Source: Macrocystis pyrifera
Taxonomy: Eukaryota > Sar > Phaeophyceae > Laminariales > Laminariaceae
Direction of reading: 5' to 3'
Assembly: GCA_031763025.1 (NCBI GenBank)
Contig: JASSKH010000005.1
Coordinates: 18,442,128 to 18,506,127, forward strand
Length of the DNA: 64,000 nt
The position numbers and the translations under genes are program-made. The notes beneath the pieces were generated by a model that had not been told where the DNA came from, did no database searches, and saw only the letters and a list, made by a program, of their open reading frames with translations. Shown here one piece after another: positions 33,867 to 46,486 of the stretch (positions are counted from its first letter, which is position 1; the number at the start of each line of letters is the position of its first letter).

Positions 33867-36262
33867 CTACTCCTCTTCCCCCCCCTCTCCGAAATTCCCT
33901 TGGTCGGGTTTTCTGCTACTCCTCTCGTTGCCCCTCCTCCCCCCATTCCCTTGGACACCACCCACGGATGCGCGGCGCTGCCTACTCAGCTCAGCCTCAG
34001 CCTCGTGCCACCTCACCATGAACCGTTCGGCTGCTTCCAGGATCCCCCCGTACCACTTCCCCGCCTTTTTTGCAGCAGTGGGCCACAGCGCGGTCTCAAC
34101 TCCAAACACCAAGGGAGCAAGTTCCGTTGACCCTTCGGTGGCTCGGAACTCCCTAAGGTCTTCGACTATGCATCTATGTCAAGTCTTAACCTGTCCGCCA
34201 GGTCTCGGGTTCTCCCCACCAGCAATCGTCCCGAACATTACCCGACTGGGTAATCGATCCTTGCTTTGCCGTGCCACCCCCCCCGCGAAGAAGAGACGCC
34301 GTTTGCGGATGGTCGTTTCGATGCTCTCGCAACGTGTCATCTTGAGGGCCTTCGCGTACGAGAGGGTGGCATGGTTAGTACGAAGTCGGCGCTGGAAGCC
34401 AATGACTCGCAACAGGACGTGGTGGTGAGCCGTTCGAAGCTTGGCAAAGTGTTCCGTTCTGAGGGTCCACGTCACACACCCCGTAGAGCAGGGCCTCAAT
34501 CACCTGGGCCTTCAGCAGCCGGACGTTCCGGCTAAGGGGGACGGTCGTCCTATCATACAGCTCCGGGCCGAACCGTTTGAGGCATGCTCGCATGAGACGG
34601 ATCCGTCGGTCGATTTCGAGCGAGAGTCAGCGTTTTCGTGGATAATGCCGCCTAGGTACAAGAACTGGGCCGTCTGCTTATACTTCTGGCCTGCTGGTTC
34701 GATGACGAGCGGTGGTGCGAGGGCTTTCTGGTCTGGCGTTTGTAGAAGCATTGTCTCTGTCTCCTTTTCCGACACCGTAAGGCCTGCTGCTTCGAAGACA
34801 GTCACGATGACTGTCATCATTTTCGCGAGCCCTTCAGCCGACCGAGAGACAATCCCTGCGTCATCGGTGTACAACATGCCCCATACAGCCCTTCGCACGC
34901 ACGCCAACGGCTCCTGCTCCTCCGTTCCGACTACTCCAGCATCACTGAGTTGGACCAAATCCTTTACGATGGCTTCGTCATGGCTAAAGCGTACCAGTAC
35001 GACGTGCAACGCAGCAGCGAATAATACGTTGAACAGTAGTAACGGTGACAGCACACAGCCTTGCCGCAGCCCCTGCGTGACATCAAACCATTCCGAGTGC
35101 TCGCCGTCATCCGTACGCACGCGGGCCCGCATGCCATCGTGGGAATTACGGATAATTCTCAGCATCTTGGTTGGTACGCCAAAACGTGTGAGTACTTCCC
35201 CTAACAGCTCTCGGTCGACAGAGTCGTACGCTTTCTGCAGATCGATGAAGCACAAGTACAGGGGGATTTTCCTGTCTTCCAAGCTCTTGCAACCGGCGCA
35301 CGACGAACAACATATCAATCGTTGATCGTGCGGGGCGGAAGCCGCACTGCTGTTCCTCCGGGAGTAATTCCTCGGTCTCGCAGTAGTTGCTGAGGCGGGA
35401 CGCGACTATTTTCAACGAGACTTTGCCTGCGTCCCTCTGTAGTTGTTGCAATCAGTTCGGTCCTTCTTTTTGTGAAGGACCTTGATGATCGCATCTTTCC
35501 ATTGCTGGGGGACTTCTCCTGTTACCCAAACATTGACAAGGATGTTGTGAAAGCACTGGGCGAATGCGGGGTGGTCGATTTTCAGGAGTTCGGCCGGGAG
35601 ACCATCTGGCCGGACAGCTTTCCAGTTTGACATCCCCTTAAGTGCTTCCGTCATCTCGTCCATGGATGGTTCATCTCCGAGCGACAGTTTAAGCGGTCGT
35701 GGTGGCAAGAGGTCGATGATCGTGGAAACGAGTTTAAGCGATTTCGTGTTCAAAAGCTTGTGGTAACCCCCCCCCACCCACCGTTCACGAATTCGCACCT
35801 TATCCCGCAACAGCGTGCCATCCTCGTCCCTAATGAACTGTTCGCTTCTCGCTTTAGTCCCTTCCAATCCAACCGTACTCTTAAGGTGCTTGTAAAAGCC
35901 TCTCTGGTCGTTGTTTGCTAGTAGTCGTTCGGTTTCAGCGAGGTACGCTTCGAAGTACGCATGCAGTCTTGCGGCAATCACCTTCTGCAGGTTCGCACAC
36001 GCAGATCTCAGTGTCTTCCACGCGGTTCTATCCCGGGGGTGGGCACGCAAGAATTGCCGTGCATCCTCCCTCGCTGTCCATGCTAATATGAATGCGGCCA
36101 AGGTTTCGGCAGACTCGCACCATCCATGTCTGCAGTGGCCACGTGGAGGGGGCGGTACCTCTTTTTCGACCGCATCAATAATAGGCGCAGTGAAAAACTC
36201 AACCATGCCAGACGTATCAAGGGAATGGATGGCGAGGGTCCCGATACTACCATTAATATAAT
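33867..36262 (-). pseudogene. 5'-truncated, frameshifted LINE (non-LTR) reverse transcriptase
   Basis: Minus-strand fragments in shifting frames together read as one non-LTR retrotransposon ORF2 from the reverse transcriptase region to its C terminus. Landmarks are [23 protein letters not shown] (about 35.5 kb), [24 protein letters not shown] (35.35 kb), [31 protein letters not shown], the active-site box YTDD (34860-34871, usually YADD in such elements), LRTAHHHVLLRVIGF, and a C-terminal segment ending EAAERFMVRWHEAEAELSRQRR (about 33.95 kb). Frame changes occur near 35.44, 35.30, 34.61, 34.52 and 34.15 kb, with in-frame stops near 34.15 kb. No endonuclease domain lies upstream and the coding trace stops at about 36262, next to a miniature element. 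The copy is dead. Confidence 0.88.
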
Positions 36263-36279
36263 ACTCTGTGCGTTTACTA

Positions 36280-36399
36280 TTACGGAGGTCCAAAGTTAAT
36301 AGGACCTATGGTGTACATAAAAACCTATATATTTACGTATTTTTACTAACAAAATTTGGTCCCATTAACTATGGACCCATTAACTATAGACCCCCGTAA
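36280..36399 (-). mobile_element. Miniature element, 120 bp, partial end duplication
   Basis: The right inverted repeat is partly duplicated (two TTAACTATGGACCC-type blocks). It lies at the 5' break of the LINE remnant. TA on both sides. Confidence 0.88.
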
Positions 36400-36828
36400 T
36401 AACTGTTACTAATAATTCTACTATTAGTATTACTTTCTTTTTTTTTTCAATCATCACTTTCACTTTCCACCCCAACTCGTATTAAATAGGAGGTTTTATA
36501 TTCACCCTCCAGCGATCTTCTGGACAAGCCGTGGTCAGAGGTATCGTCCATTCTCCCCCCCCGGTACGTCCGTTTATTTTTTGTCGCGCATAGGGTTCAG
36601 CATTCTCACTGCTAGTCGATTATCATCGAATGTACCAGGTAGCAAACTCACACGCGCTTTCCGCTACTCATCTTTTAATGCAAGAAAAAGTCCCTGATAC
36701 TGATAATATACTACTACCAGGGTACTACTACCACTGCTGATGTACTACTCTACTGCTACTACTTGCATTAATACTGGTCCTTCTACTACCACCATTAGTA
36801 CTACCATTAATACCACTACTACTTAAAC

Positions 36829-36857
36829 TACTGCTACTGCTACTGCTACTGCTACTG

Positions 36858-36904
<47 letters not shown>

Positions 36905-36905
36905 G
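36829..36905. repeat. CTACTG / CTA microsatellite
   Basis: Five CTGCTA hexamers followed by about fourteen CTA triplets. Confidence 0.95.
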
Positions 36906-39103
36906 CAGCTTCACCTGGCAAGGTGCCCTTCCCATACCCGCCCGCGCCGCCCGGCGCCCTCAGCGTCGAACACATATTGGCTTGCCTTACCCATGATGAT
37001 GGTGACCTGCTGCGATCGTGTATATGATTTATAAAATAATACGTGGCAAGCGACGAGGCATCCAGGGGAAAATTGAGGCAATTGAGTTACTGCTACGAGC
37101 ATCACTCGCACGAGTTTACGAGTACAGCCGTCTACCGGTAACCACGTATAGCTAACCAGGCATAATGGCATGGGTGATGGAGTTCGCGTAGTCTGCCCGC
37201 ACAGGCAAGATCCATATTATAAGTGCCCTCACAGCGACCGAAAATGATTTCGTATTTCCAAGCACAACGGTCCCACAGTACACCAACCCAAGCAGGCCTC
37301 TCGTTAAAGGGTGCCGGCCGGGGTGGTGGATGCCGTTAGCCGAAGCCCGAATTAATATCACTGGTGTCGGCTGCTGTCGTCGTGAAAAAATGCTCTGCGT
37401 TCGAGTATACCACATGATGAACATATTATATGAGAAATTACTACTATTGTATTAATATAGTATTAAAATAGAGTCTTACAACACGGGTACCGTTATTACG
37501 ATTCAGTCAAACCAAACCTCCACACGGAAACTAAGCAACAAGGAATCCATACATGTCCTTTTTGAACACACGAAAGCGAGGGTGGAAAAGCACGGGGAGC
37601 TGCTCATCTAACGCTGGCATGGAAACGCGACTCGCAACCAGCCGAAGAAGCATCTACTACAGTAGTACTTATGCTTCGTGGTGTGCCGACTGCGGCACAT
37701 CTACTTCATCACTTGATAACAGAACAACGTACGAGTACCAGGTACCAGAGTGTACCCTACCTCCTGCCTCTCTCGGGCATACTGGAAATAATACAAGGAA
37801 TGTATTGGCCGTACATATTATCGAAGGGTAAAGAACAGTTTACCTTGGGTTTGCTATCCTGTATTCGGGTCCAACACGTCTAGCTAACCAACCGAGACAA
37901 CACTGCACCACTTTCAACACGGCGATACTATTTTCCACGGGCAGGGATATCTTGGGGATGAATTAGCCACGGCTGTTCTCACAGCAGTACCCATCGACCG
38001 ACGGGAGGAGCCTGTCACAAACGTTGGAACAATGCGGGCTACCATCGCACAGACGGGAACGAGGAAGCCGAGTGAGGAGTGTTCTTGTACCATACCTTCA
38101 GAAGGCAAGAAGGCAATGCCTAAGTCGTATTGAAACCAGCCTCCAAAGTTGTTGGCGTTCCACAATCCCTAGCCTGTGGTCCTGAGTCGGCTAGCCGTGT
38201 CGCTCGTGCGGCGCTTCGGTAGGAGGAAGCTAGCGTGCTTGCGGGAGCCCTTTCCCAACATACGAAAGGAGAAAAGAGAGTACCAAGGTATGGAGGCGTG
38301 TTTATTAATGCAGTGAACAATGACAGTTACATTTTTTTATGACCATTACGTTGTTATGCAGTATGAAAGAAGCATCATCAGCCACCGCCGACGTAAAGTC
38401 CGTCGTCCGTCCTCCGTTTGCTCTCCTCTTTGTTGCGTCATAACGTCACGGTTTCGTAGCGCGTACTCGTATATCCTACGAGTACGACAGAAACCAAGAA
38501 GTGCCCCCTCCTGTGGCCCCTTCTTCACGTGTCTGCAGGGCTTCAACCGTGACGTCTTTAGCAGTACAATACGAGTGCTCGGCTTTTTCTATCGTCCTCG
38601 ACCTCTCTTCGCCGTTTTTTTGTCTTTTTTTGGTATCATTATTTTTCGCTGTGTCTGCAATCGGAGAGTCAGTCGCGAATGATTGCGGCGCCCGCAAATA
38701 AGTGCCGCCGAGATGGACTTCTCGGCCGCCATCCCTACGAGTTTGCGGCGGCACTCCCCCAATTGGCGCCCTCGAGTCTCGAAGCAACTTGTTTACAGTT
38801 GCAACAATGGAGGACCCCCACCCTCAATATATACCTCGTATGTCACCACCCTCCCCCCCCCCACTCTCAGACTGTTATTTTTGTTTGTCTCCGGCAGTCT
38901 CCGGTCCAGACGTCCGAAGCCCATTTATTCGCAAAAAATGGTCCTCGATCCTCGATGCAGCATCGATGCAGCACACCACACCACGTACTACGTACGCATG
39001 ACATACGTCCTGGGTATATATGCCAGCTACGAGTATATGCTCAGTCTCGTTGGTACACTAGTTGTTGTAGTAATATATAGTAGTAATATATAGTAGTAAT
39101 GTA

Positions 39104-39104
39104 C

Positions 39105-39150
<46 letters not shown>
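39104..39150. repeat. AGT triplet microsatellite
   Basis: An uninterrupted AGT run of about fifteen units. Confidence 0.95.
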
Positions 39151-39173
39151 TATGCCGGTACTACTACGTATTA

Positions 39174-39267
39174 TTACGGGGGACCATAGTAAATAGAACC
39201 TACGGTACACACAAAAACCTATGTACGAGTAGTCACCTTTTTTTACGAACAATATGGTCCCCCGTAT
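39174..39267 (-). mobile_element. Miniature element, 94 bp, deleted right arm
   Basis: The left end is intact with TA before it; the segment TTGGTCCTATTTACT is missing from the right arm. Confidence 0.85.
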
Positions 39268-39483
39268 AATAATAAACACACATACGTACCTGGTACTACA
39301 GTACAGCACTGCACAGCAGTGATTGCTTTATGTAAAACAGCATGCGCCGGTAACAACCTGGTAGCCACACTACCATATACATACAACAGTAGTTTCTACT
39401 AAAAATGCAGCTTCCAGGCCATCAAGCCCGTCTTCAAATCGTCGGTATTATTTTAGATCGTTTGTGTGAGGGTGCATGGATGT

Positions 39484-39587
39484 GGGTGCATGCGATTCGA
39501 ACACGGATGAGGGTGCACGCGATTCGAACACGGATGTGGGTGCATGCGATTCGAACACGGATGTGGGTGCATGCGATTCAAAACATC
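39484..39587. repeat. 27-bp tandem repeat, nearly four copies
   Basis: Copies start at 39484, 39511, 39538 and 39565 (the last partial), with unit core GGGTGCATGCGATTCGAACA. The length is divisible by three, so the antisense protease frame stays open through the array. Confidence 0.9.
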
Positions 39588-39590
39588 TCG

Positions 39591-39815
39591 TCGGATAAAA
39601 GCCTGTGGGGAGCCGGTGTCAAGAAGTGCCATGCAACCGAAAGGTGCGAGAACACCAGCACCGCTGTGAATCGCGATTTTGGTTGTAGAAGAGGCGTCAT
39701 CGAGGGTAGTGGTGCCCCCGACGAGGCGGGGGCCGTGTTCTGGCAGCGCGAGGGAGGGGTCGACACTAGAGAGGCGACAGCGCAAACCTCGGGGCTGGTC
39801 CAGGTAGTAGGCCAC
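39591..39815 (-). pseudogene. Retroviral-like aspartic protease fragment of an LTR-type element
   Basis: The minus-strand frame contains CMALLDTGSPQAFIRRDVL, with the catalytic-type triad Asp-Thr-Gly at about 39612-39620, preceded by a short extended segment as in retropepsins. The reading continues into a 27-bp tandem array in which each unit adds nine residues (RMHPHPCSN) and then ends, so the C-terminal half of the protease and any polymerase are missing. The upstream part shifts frame. This is probably a scrap of an LTR retrotransposon polyprotein. Confidence 0.6.
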
Positions 39816-41113
39816 TCATTTGTGACCCAGGACGCGTTTTCAGAGTTGTGGGCTGGGTTTAGGTGGTTCTTGCCGTCTTCCGTGTTATTTTTCTTCTCGT
39901 TTTTGGTGTTCACTTTTCGCTTTTCCATGCACCTTCCTCGCCCCCCCCCCCCCTGCGGGTGACATGGCGATGGTTTTCGTTGATGCTTTCTCCCTGCCCC
40001 TTAAGGCTAGGTCCTCCTTTCATTTTTTTTAACGTACTTCGCCGGCTTCGTTGTCTTGCCGTTCAGAGGTGTGGGAATGGGTTTTGAGGAGCCGCATCTT
40101 CGACTCATGTTCTAGTTCGTGGAATCGGGGTTTCCATGAATTTCCCATAATTCTGCATATACGGCTCATCAGAGTGGGCTAGTGTTGTGGCACTGCTTTG
40201 TATGAGGTTGAAAGCTCGGTATTCACCTGGGTTCAGGCACTGGGAACGTGTTTGTAGTACTTGGAAGGCGTATCTTAGGTGGAAAGCCAGGGGTTTTCCA
40301 GAGACGCACGAGCTTGGTCTCAGTCTCCGCGTGCACGAAAGGAATAAAACTGCGCTTCTTCTATCTCTAAGCAAGCATCACACGTGAGTTCCAACGAGTA
40401 CCGACTTAATAGGCAAACCTGTCCAGGGGTACAAAGTGTCCCGCATGCTTGATCTTGACACCGCGGCGTGGGTTCGATGGGCCGAGATAGTTTTTTTTTC
40501 TTCTTGCGCTCTTAACGGTTTCCAAAGAAGAAACACGACGAGTATTCACTATTAATACTTTGTACATATCATATATGCACTCACTCACTCGTATTAACAG
40601 ACCCCCCTTATCGACAAGAGTGCACGCGCGCCTAAAAGGTCCACGTACAGTACTATCGTAGAGTGCAGGCTTGTTTCTAACGGTTTCTAACGGATTATGT
40701 ATGGCTTGAGAAAAACTGTATGCTAACCTCTCTGATGGGGTGCTAACGTACGAGCACGAGGAGAGTGCCGCCATAAACGATGTTCAGCAATATAGTGTAC
40801 GTAGCACGCGTTGCCAAGGTTACTTCCAAATAAATGCAACTATACTACTACAATAGCAGGAAGTGTACCGGGTGGTAGTAAACAATACGCACGGTTACAC
40901 CCCCCTGTCCAGTAACAGCCGGCCGTGTTTTTTTTTCAAGACACAACAATTTAAGAACTTTGCGGGGCTCGGTCTTGTGAGTAATATAGCTGTTGCGAAT
41001 GTCATTCCTAACGACCAATATAGTTATAGTATAGGCAGTCGGCTGGGTCTATTTATCTCTGGTCGAAGGGAGACACAACAAGGCTCAACCTCTTCAGGAC
41101 TAGCAGTGAAGTC

Positions 41114-41175
41114 AGTCCCGCCGTCTAGGGGACAAACCACTCAAATTTCAAGTAGTTTGTCCCCTAAACGGGACT
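41114..41175. repeat. Perfectly framed inverted repeat (hairpin)
   Basis: The left arm AGTCCCG...TAGGGGACAAAC pairs with the right arm GTTTGTCCCCTA...CGGGACT around an AT-rich loop, with one short mismatch between the two arm blocks. Total length is 62 bp. It could be a miniature element footprint or a structured RNA; no terminator context or gene adjoins it. Confidence 0.7.
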
Positions 41176-43556
41176 GCAGCAAGCCACCTAACTTAAAAGG
41201 GGTATATGCACATACACTGCTTTATTTACTCTTTCTAGTATCAATAAGCGCTTCCTGCTGATATTGATCCGAAACATTGCACGCAGCTGCTGCTCTAATC
41301 TGACGACATCCGAAGCCGAAACTCACCACCCAGAGGGTTCGTAATAAATGGTGATTCTTCTCGGCGAGGATAGTTATGATAGTACGGATATTATTTTTTT
41401 TTTACTTGCCCACTGGTCGCTAACATAAAAACATCCACAAGTTGTTCCCGGCACACCGCGACCCCAACCGGGCGGATATACGTACAACTAATCTGTAGCA
41501 TACTTACGTAGGTGCTACGCCACCCAAAAGGACAAAACGGTTCGTCCACACCAAACTAGAGTGCTGTCAGTCGAAATTGATAGCTCTACGGGACAAGCAG
41601 AACCACAATGATAATAATATACCAGGTAGTTGCAACAATAAAAATAGTCGAGATCTTCGATGCTCGTACGCGTCTCGAAAAAAGTTATTATTAACAGTGC
41701 AGCAGCGCGGTGGGTGCCAAACTGAGTGTACAGTACAGTAGAAGTGCAGTAGATGAGACCAAGGCACCTAAACACGCCTCGACGAAAAGGCGACACGATT
41801 TATGCTGCGAGACACTATCATCATGTGTGGTAGGGGACGAAGCCCTGACGCTTAAAGAACGAGGCCTGCCTGTGATTGTTTGTTGTAGGAATTTCGAACA
41901 ATTGTGACTACGTTATTAATAGTAATGACGCTGCCTGTGGTATAGTCAAAGAGGAGAGGTACAACAATAGCAGTCTCTTCCAACGGACAAAGCGCATTTT
42001 AACGGATACAATACGTACCCCAGGGCTCCCAGTAGCAATCTTGTCAGCAACCAACAGTGGAAAGTGAGACCAACGTCCAAACGGATACGGTGGACCGTAA
42101 CTGGACCAAAAGTCCGGCGGGCAGGCATCTAGCCTGGGTTTTTATTAGCGGGTCAGTTCGCGCAAGGCCCGCAATACCCGGAGAGAGAGATGATTTCCCG
42201 GGTGGCTAAATCTCCACGGCACCGGATCCTCCCTGGATCAAGTCGGATCGACATACTCGTGCGTCCAAGGTAGCGGCTGTCTGTCTGTCTGTGCAGTGTG
42301 CCCCTGTTGCAACGGCTGCAACGAGTTAAATTCACACACGACACATGACACAGCGCAGTATTTTATATGTGGAAAGGAAGTAAGTGTGGTGATCTTAACC
42401 TTCATTTGTACCTATCCACCGAACGGATTTCTTGAACATAGAAAACAAATGGTATCCCGGGAGGAAAGGCGACATATAAACTGCATACCAGTAGACTATA
42501 CGTACCAGGTCTGGGGTGATAACACTTTTGGTCAATCACAGCGAGCAATGGCTCTGGAGTGATTGTCCTCGCAACGAGCCAGACACAACCAATCGTTTTG
42601 CCGTCTTCGTAGTCTCGAGAAGACACCGTGTTTGGGTTGCGAGCCATCAGTCCGGGATAGACGCCGACAAGATACAAACAACATACAAGGGGCGTTCTAC
42701 GAGAGAGGTCCACCGTAAATTTTCTGAGGTTTTCTCACTCGGGGAGCTCCACACCTCACCAGCCAGAAAACTGATTTCAGCAAAATTAAATCGCATCTCG
42801 ATCAATAATCCCATGGCCCAAGAATAAAAAAAACATCATTTTTCGAAACAAGATTGACATTTCGACATTTTTGGGTTAATAAGCCCCGTCATTCAGAAAA
42901 CATTTTGGCGGAAATGTGCTACCTCTATCGTATTAATAGAACGCGTCACAAACACGGTACGAACAAGATACGAACAAAATACAAACAAGGTACCAACAAG
43001 ATGCACATCGAGTATAGGTCTGGGAGGTCGTCTGCGGAATCCACAACCACTGCGCGTACATAGCACAATACAGTACGACTAATGTCATTATTATTAGGCT
43101 TGCCATCCGACATTATTAATCAACCAATACCAGCACCGTTGTTGTGTGTTGCTATCCGGCATTGTACGGCATGATCTTTAACGTTCGATCACTCTCGAAC
43201 ATTCCCAGCCAAAAAATAAATAAAAAGGAAACTTACAGTGGAAAGGAAACCTACTACTGTATGCACGTGATATAACTCCCTGGTATACTACAGTAACTGC
43301 AGAGAGTACCACACTATGAATATGACACCTTTGAACCATACCACTGTGCAAGACTCGTCGCCCCAGCTAGTGTTGCGCAGTTCCTCACGCTGCCGCTTCG
43401 GAGCATGGGCTTGCCGTGAAAGGTTGCCGTTTGCCAAGGGACTAGGGGGTGAAGTCTCGATGGGGTCGCTTTTGGAACCTTCCAATATGTGCGCCCGGTA
43501 GCGAAACAAGGGGAGCTGCAAACAAATGGCGGCGTTATGTATACGGGGAGGAGAGC

Positions 43557-43625
43557 ATAATACTCATTTATTGATCGCCTTGGTCATTTGACCCATTGCC
43601 CGCGCATACGCCATCCCTTTAGAGA
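43557..43625 (+). repeat. Dispersed repeat C, second copy
   Basis: TACTCATTTATTGATCGCCT...CATCCCTTTAGAGAC, immediately upstream of a repeat B copy. Confidence 0.65.
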
Positions 43626-43633
43626 CCTACGGT

Positions 43634-43825
43634 AGGAGGGGGGGGGGGGGGGGGGGTGTACTCATTATCGTGCATGGCCGTAGTCGTATGACATAGACCC
43701 TCGCATCCCTACAATGCCGGGACGGAGCACGTCGGGTTTTCACCGACCAGGCAGACATTGCTTGCACCAAGCGCGAAGCGCCGTGAGGTGTTGGGCGAGT
43801 CGCGTGAAGGGTGTCCGTAGGGGGG
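43634..43825 (+). repeat. Dispersed repeat B, 3'-truncated copy
   Basis: It begins after the 19-G run and ends near CGAGTCGCGTGAAGGGTG. It is preceded by repeat C (43557-43625). Confidence 0.8.
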
Positions 43826-46125
43826 GGGGTCGAAATACAGTACGAGTAGAACAAATACTGAGGTAGGAATACCTGGCCTGGATGAACAATCGAACCGCGA
43901 CGACTGACAAGTCGCCCCCGAACCAGCGAACGACGGCATAGGTGTTACCAGTACTTTGTGTGCCTATTATAACCCTAACTCTCCTGACACGTGCTACTAC
44001 ATACCTGGTATAGAGGTGCACTTATGACTACCTTACGCGGTTTCTCACTCGAGAAGATCTCTACTCTATTAGTACGTAATTACCAAGTCACCCAGACACT
44101 GGGTTTGAGATAACATGAAAACAGGTCAACCATGGAGCCCAGGTACACGACGAATTATAACGTGTAAAACACAAATGGTGTTCTGACGAGACAATGGTTA
44201 CTTAGTTGCTCTGGCAAGGAGCCACGGCAGTTACGCTTTTTTTGGAAAAAAGATGCCACCCTTATCGCAACACGCGTGTCCTGCTGTCTTAGATTGATTG
44301 TAGGGTAACGGTTACCCTGCTGGCGGTGGCGATGGGTTTCGAAACTCGGTTGGCGTTATTACTACACAGGGGAATTTTCTGAGTCTCCTTCCGTCGTGAG
44401 TTGGCGTTGTTCGACGAAACTCGACGAGCAGTGGGGATGCTGAATTAACTCTATGCTCGAAAAAAATGAAGGCACGCACCTGGTATGATACCGGGGAGGA
44501 TAAAGGACAGCAACTGCGATCACGGCTACCGCTTTAGTCCAGAAACTACCAAGGGTAAAACCTCCAAACAACGAGAGAGTTGAGTTGAGTTGAGCTGGGA
44601 TAAAAAAAATGATGACCAAAAATTAACAAAAGCCTGCGGAGCAAGAGCCGGAGCAACAGAGAAATGATGCCTTGTGGTATGCCCACATGGCAGGCGCAGA
44701 AGGATCAATGCATGAATCAACGTGAAGGAGGATCAACGTACACATCAACTGGCGGGGGGATCAACATATATATCAACGTTTAGTTGTGTACTGAGTCCAG
44801 GCATCGGCTGTTTCGACCCAATGGGTGCAGATTATACTGGCTATTAGCAGTTGTATCGTTGCAAGCACCACAATGAAAGCCGGCGCATAGCCCACTCACC
44901 ACACGCTCCCCCCTACCCTGTATGCCTTTGCTTCGTCAACTCCCTGATATTTATGGGTTGCAATATTAAGGCCTGTCACTTGCGCAGCTTTTTTTCTAGC
45001 ATGTTGAAAGCCCTTTACGAACCACGACCAATATCCCACATCCCCGCCAAGTACGACCAGGAGTAGTATCGATAGCCAGTACGCGGACGCTCAGTCTGAG
45101 CAAAATCAAACGCCCGCTGGGGTGCCGTCTGTGTATCGGTGGCGACTGGTCTCTCTCGTTACTTTTACCAACCACAACTGCGAATGACGTCACACAAAAA
45201 AAAAGACAGTCAAACTGACAACAGCGCTCGAATGCATTTCATCGGGGACAATAACAATTTGGATGGTATATGTGCCAACAATTTGGATGGTATATGTGCC
45301 AACCACTATGGTCAATACAAATTGCTACTCCATACGTACGTACTCGTGATATGATAGTTCGTACCGTCTTTATTTAACACCTATCAATTGTATCTGGTAC
45401 TTGACTGGACCAATGCCCACAAGACGATGGAAATTAACACAAAACAATAATAATAAAAGAAAAGCCTTGGTACCACACAAACACCAAACAACAAACAGGG
45501 GAAACCTAATACCTGGTATATGCAATCACAATGCTCTCTCTCTGTGGGGTGAATTCAACGTATGTGCCGAATGCCTTGCTGCCCCTCCCCAAAACTACGC
45601 AGTGCTTGTCAGAAACAACAGCTGCTATCGTCCACTCCCGTACTTGTATACCAAACATAACGAGACAAAGCGTACCACGCTCCACGCAGCAGGCAGCAGG
45701 CAGCAGGCAGCTATGTTGTACTGTACCTGGTGGTACAAGACACGGACCGCGAGTAAACTCAAGGAGCGCAGCAGGAAGCGGAAGGCACGAAGACACTATT
45801 AATATTAATAGCTACTCGAGCTACTCGTACGTGAATTGGGTCCAGCTACGGCAATGCGTAACGTTACTTACTATGACTATGACTATGGACTATGGACTAC
45901 CGGTACGTGGAATGTACGACGACACGTCATTTTTACACATGCTGTAAAACGCCTCTTGTACCAAGTACACCCACACACATGTACACGTACGAGTACGTAT
46001 ATCGTTTGCACCCGAGGTTGCAATTTTCAGAAATTGGCAGTTGTACGTTGCCAAGAGTATCGGTCATCGGAAAACGTGCAACACATACAAAACATTCCAG
46101 AATGGGAGCATAAAAAATGAAGGCA

Positions 46126-46486
46126 ACTCAAAAAAGCTGGTAACAGTCAACAATTCACCGGAGCACTCATCAAACCCTTAGCAAGCTCGATCGTCTGCAG
46201 CACGGGGCCATACCAATCAAACACAAATCAACTAGAAGAGCTGCCAATAGTCAACTATTCGCTGAATCATCCACCTAAACTACGTATTTAATATATAGCA
46301 AGGTCGACGGCCTACAGGAGGGGGATGACGTACCAATCTATCCACTCGAAAAGCTCTTGACAGTCAAAAAGTAACCTAAGCATCGACCGACCGTATTAGT
46401 CAATAGCGAGCTCGCTCGTCCACAACACACGGGGGGCGTATCTATCCAATCAACTCGAAAAACTGTTAACAGCCAACAATTTACCC
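46126..46486. repeat. Degenerate tandem repeat, about 108-bp period
   Basis: Four spaced matches to ACTCGAAAAGCTGTTAACAG followed by TCAACAATT occur at 46126, 46228, 46341 and 46450. Intervals are 102, 113 and 109 bp, with diverged sequence between. Confidence 0.6.

Noticed and set aside
34441-35325. 294-residue plus-strand frame
   Set aside because: It is antisense to the LINE reverse transcriptase, whose motifs are clear on the minus strand.
39484-39587. CRISPR-like regular array
   Set aside because: Units are contiguous with no spacers and the genome is eukaryotic; it is a simple tandem repeat.
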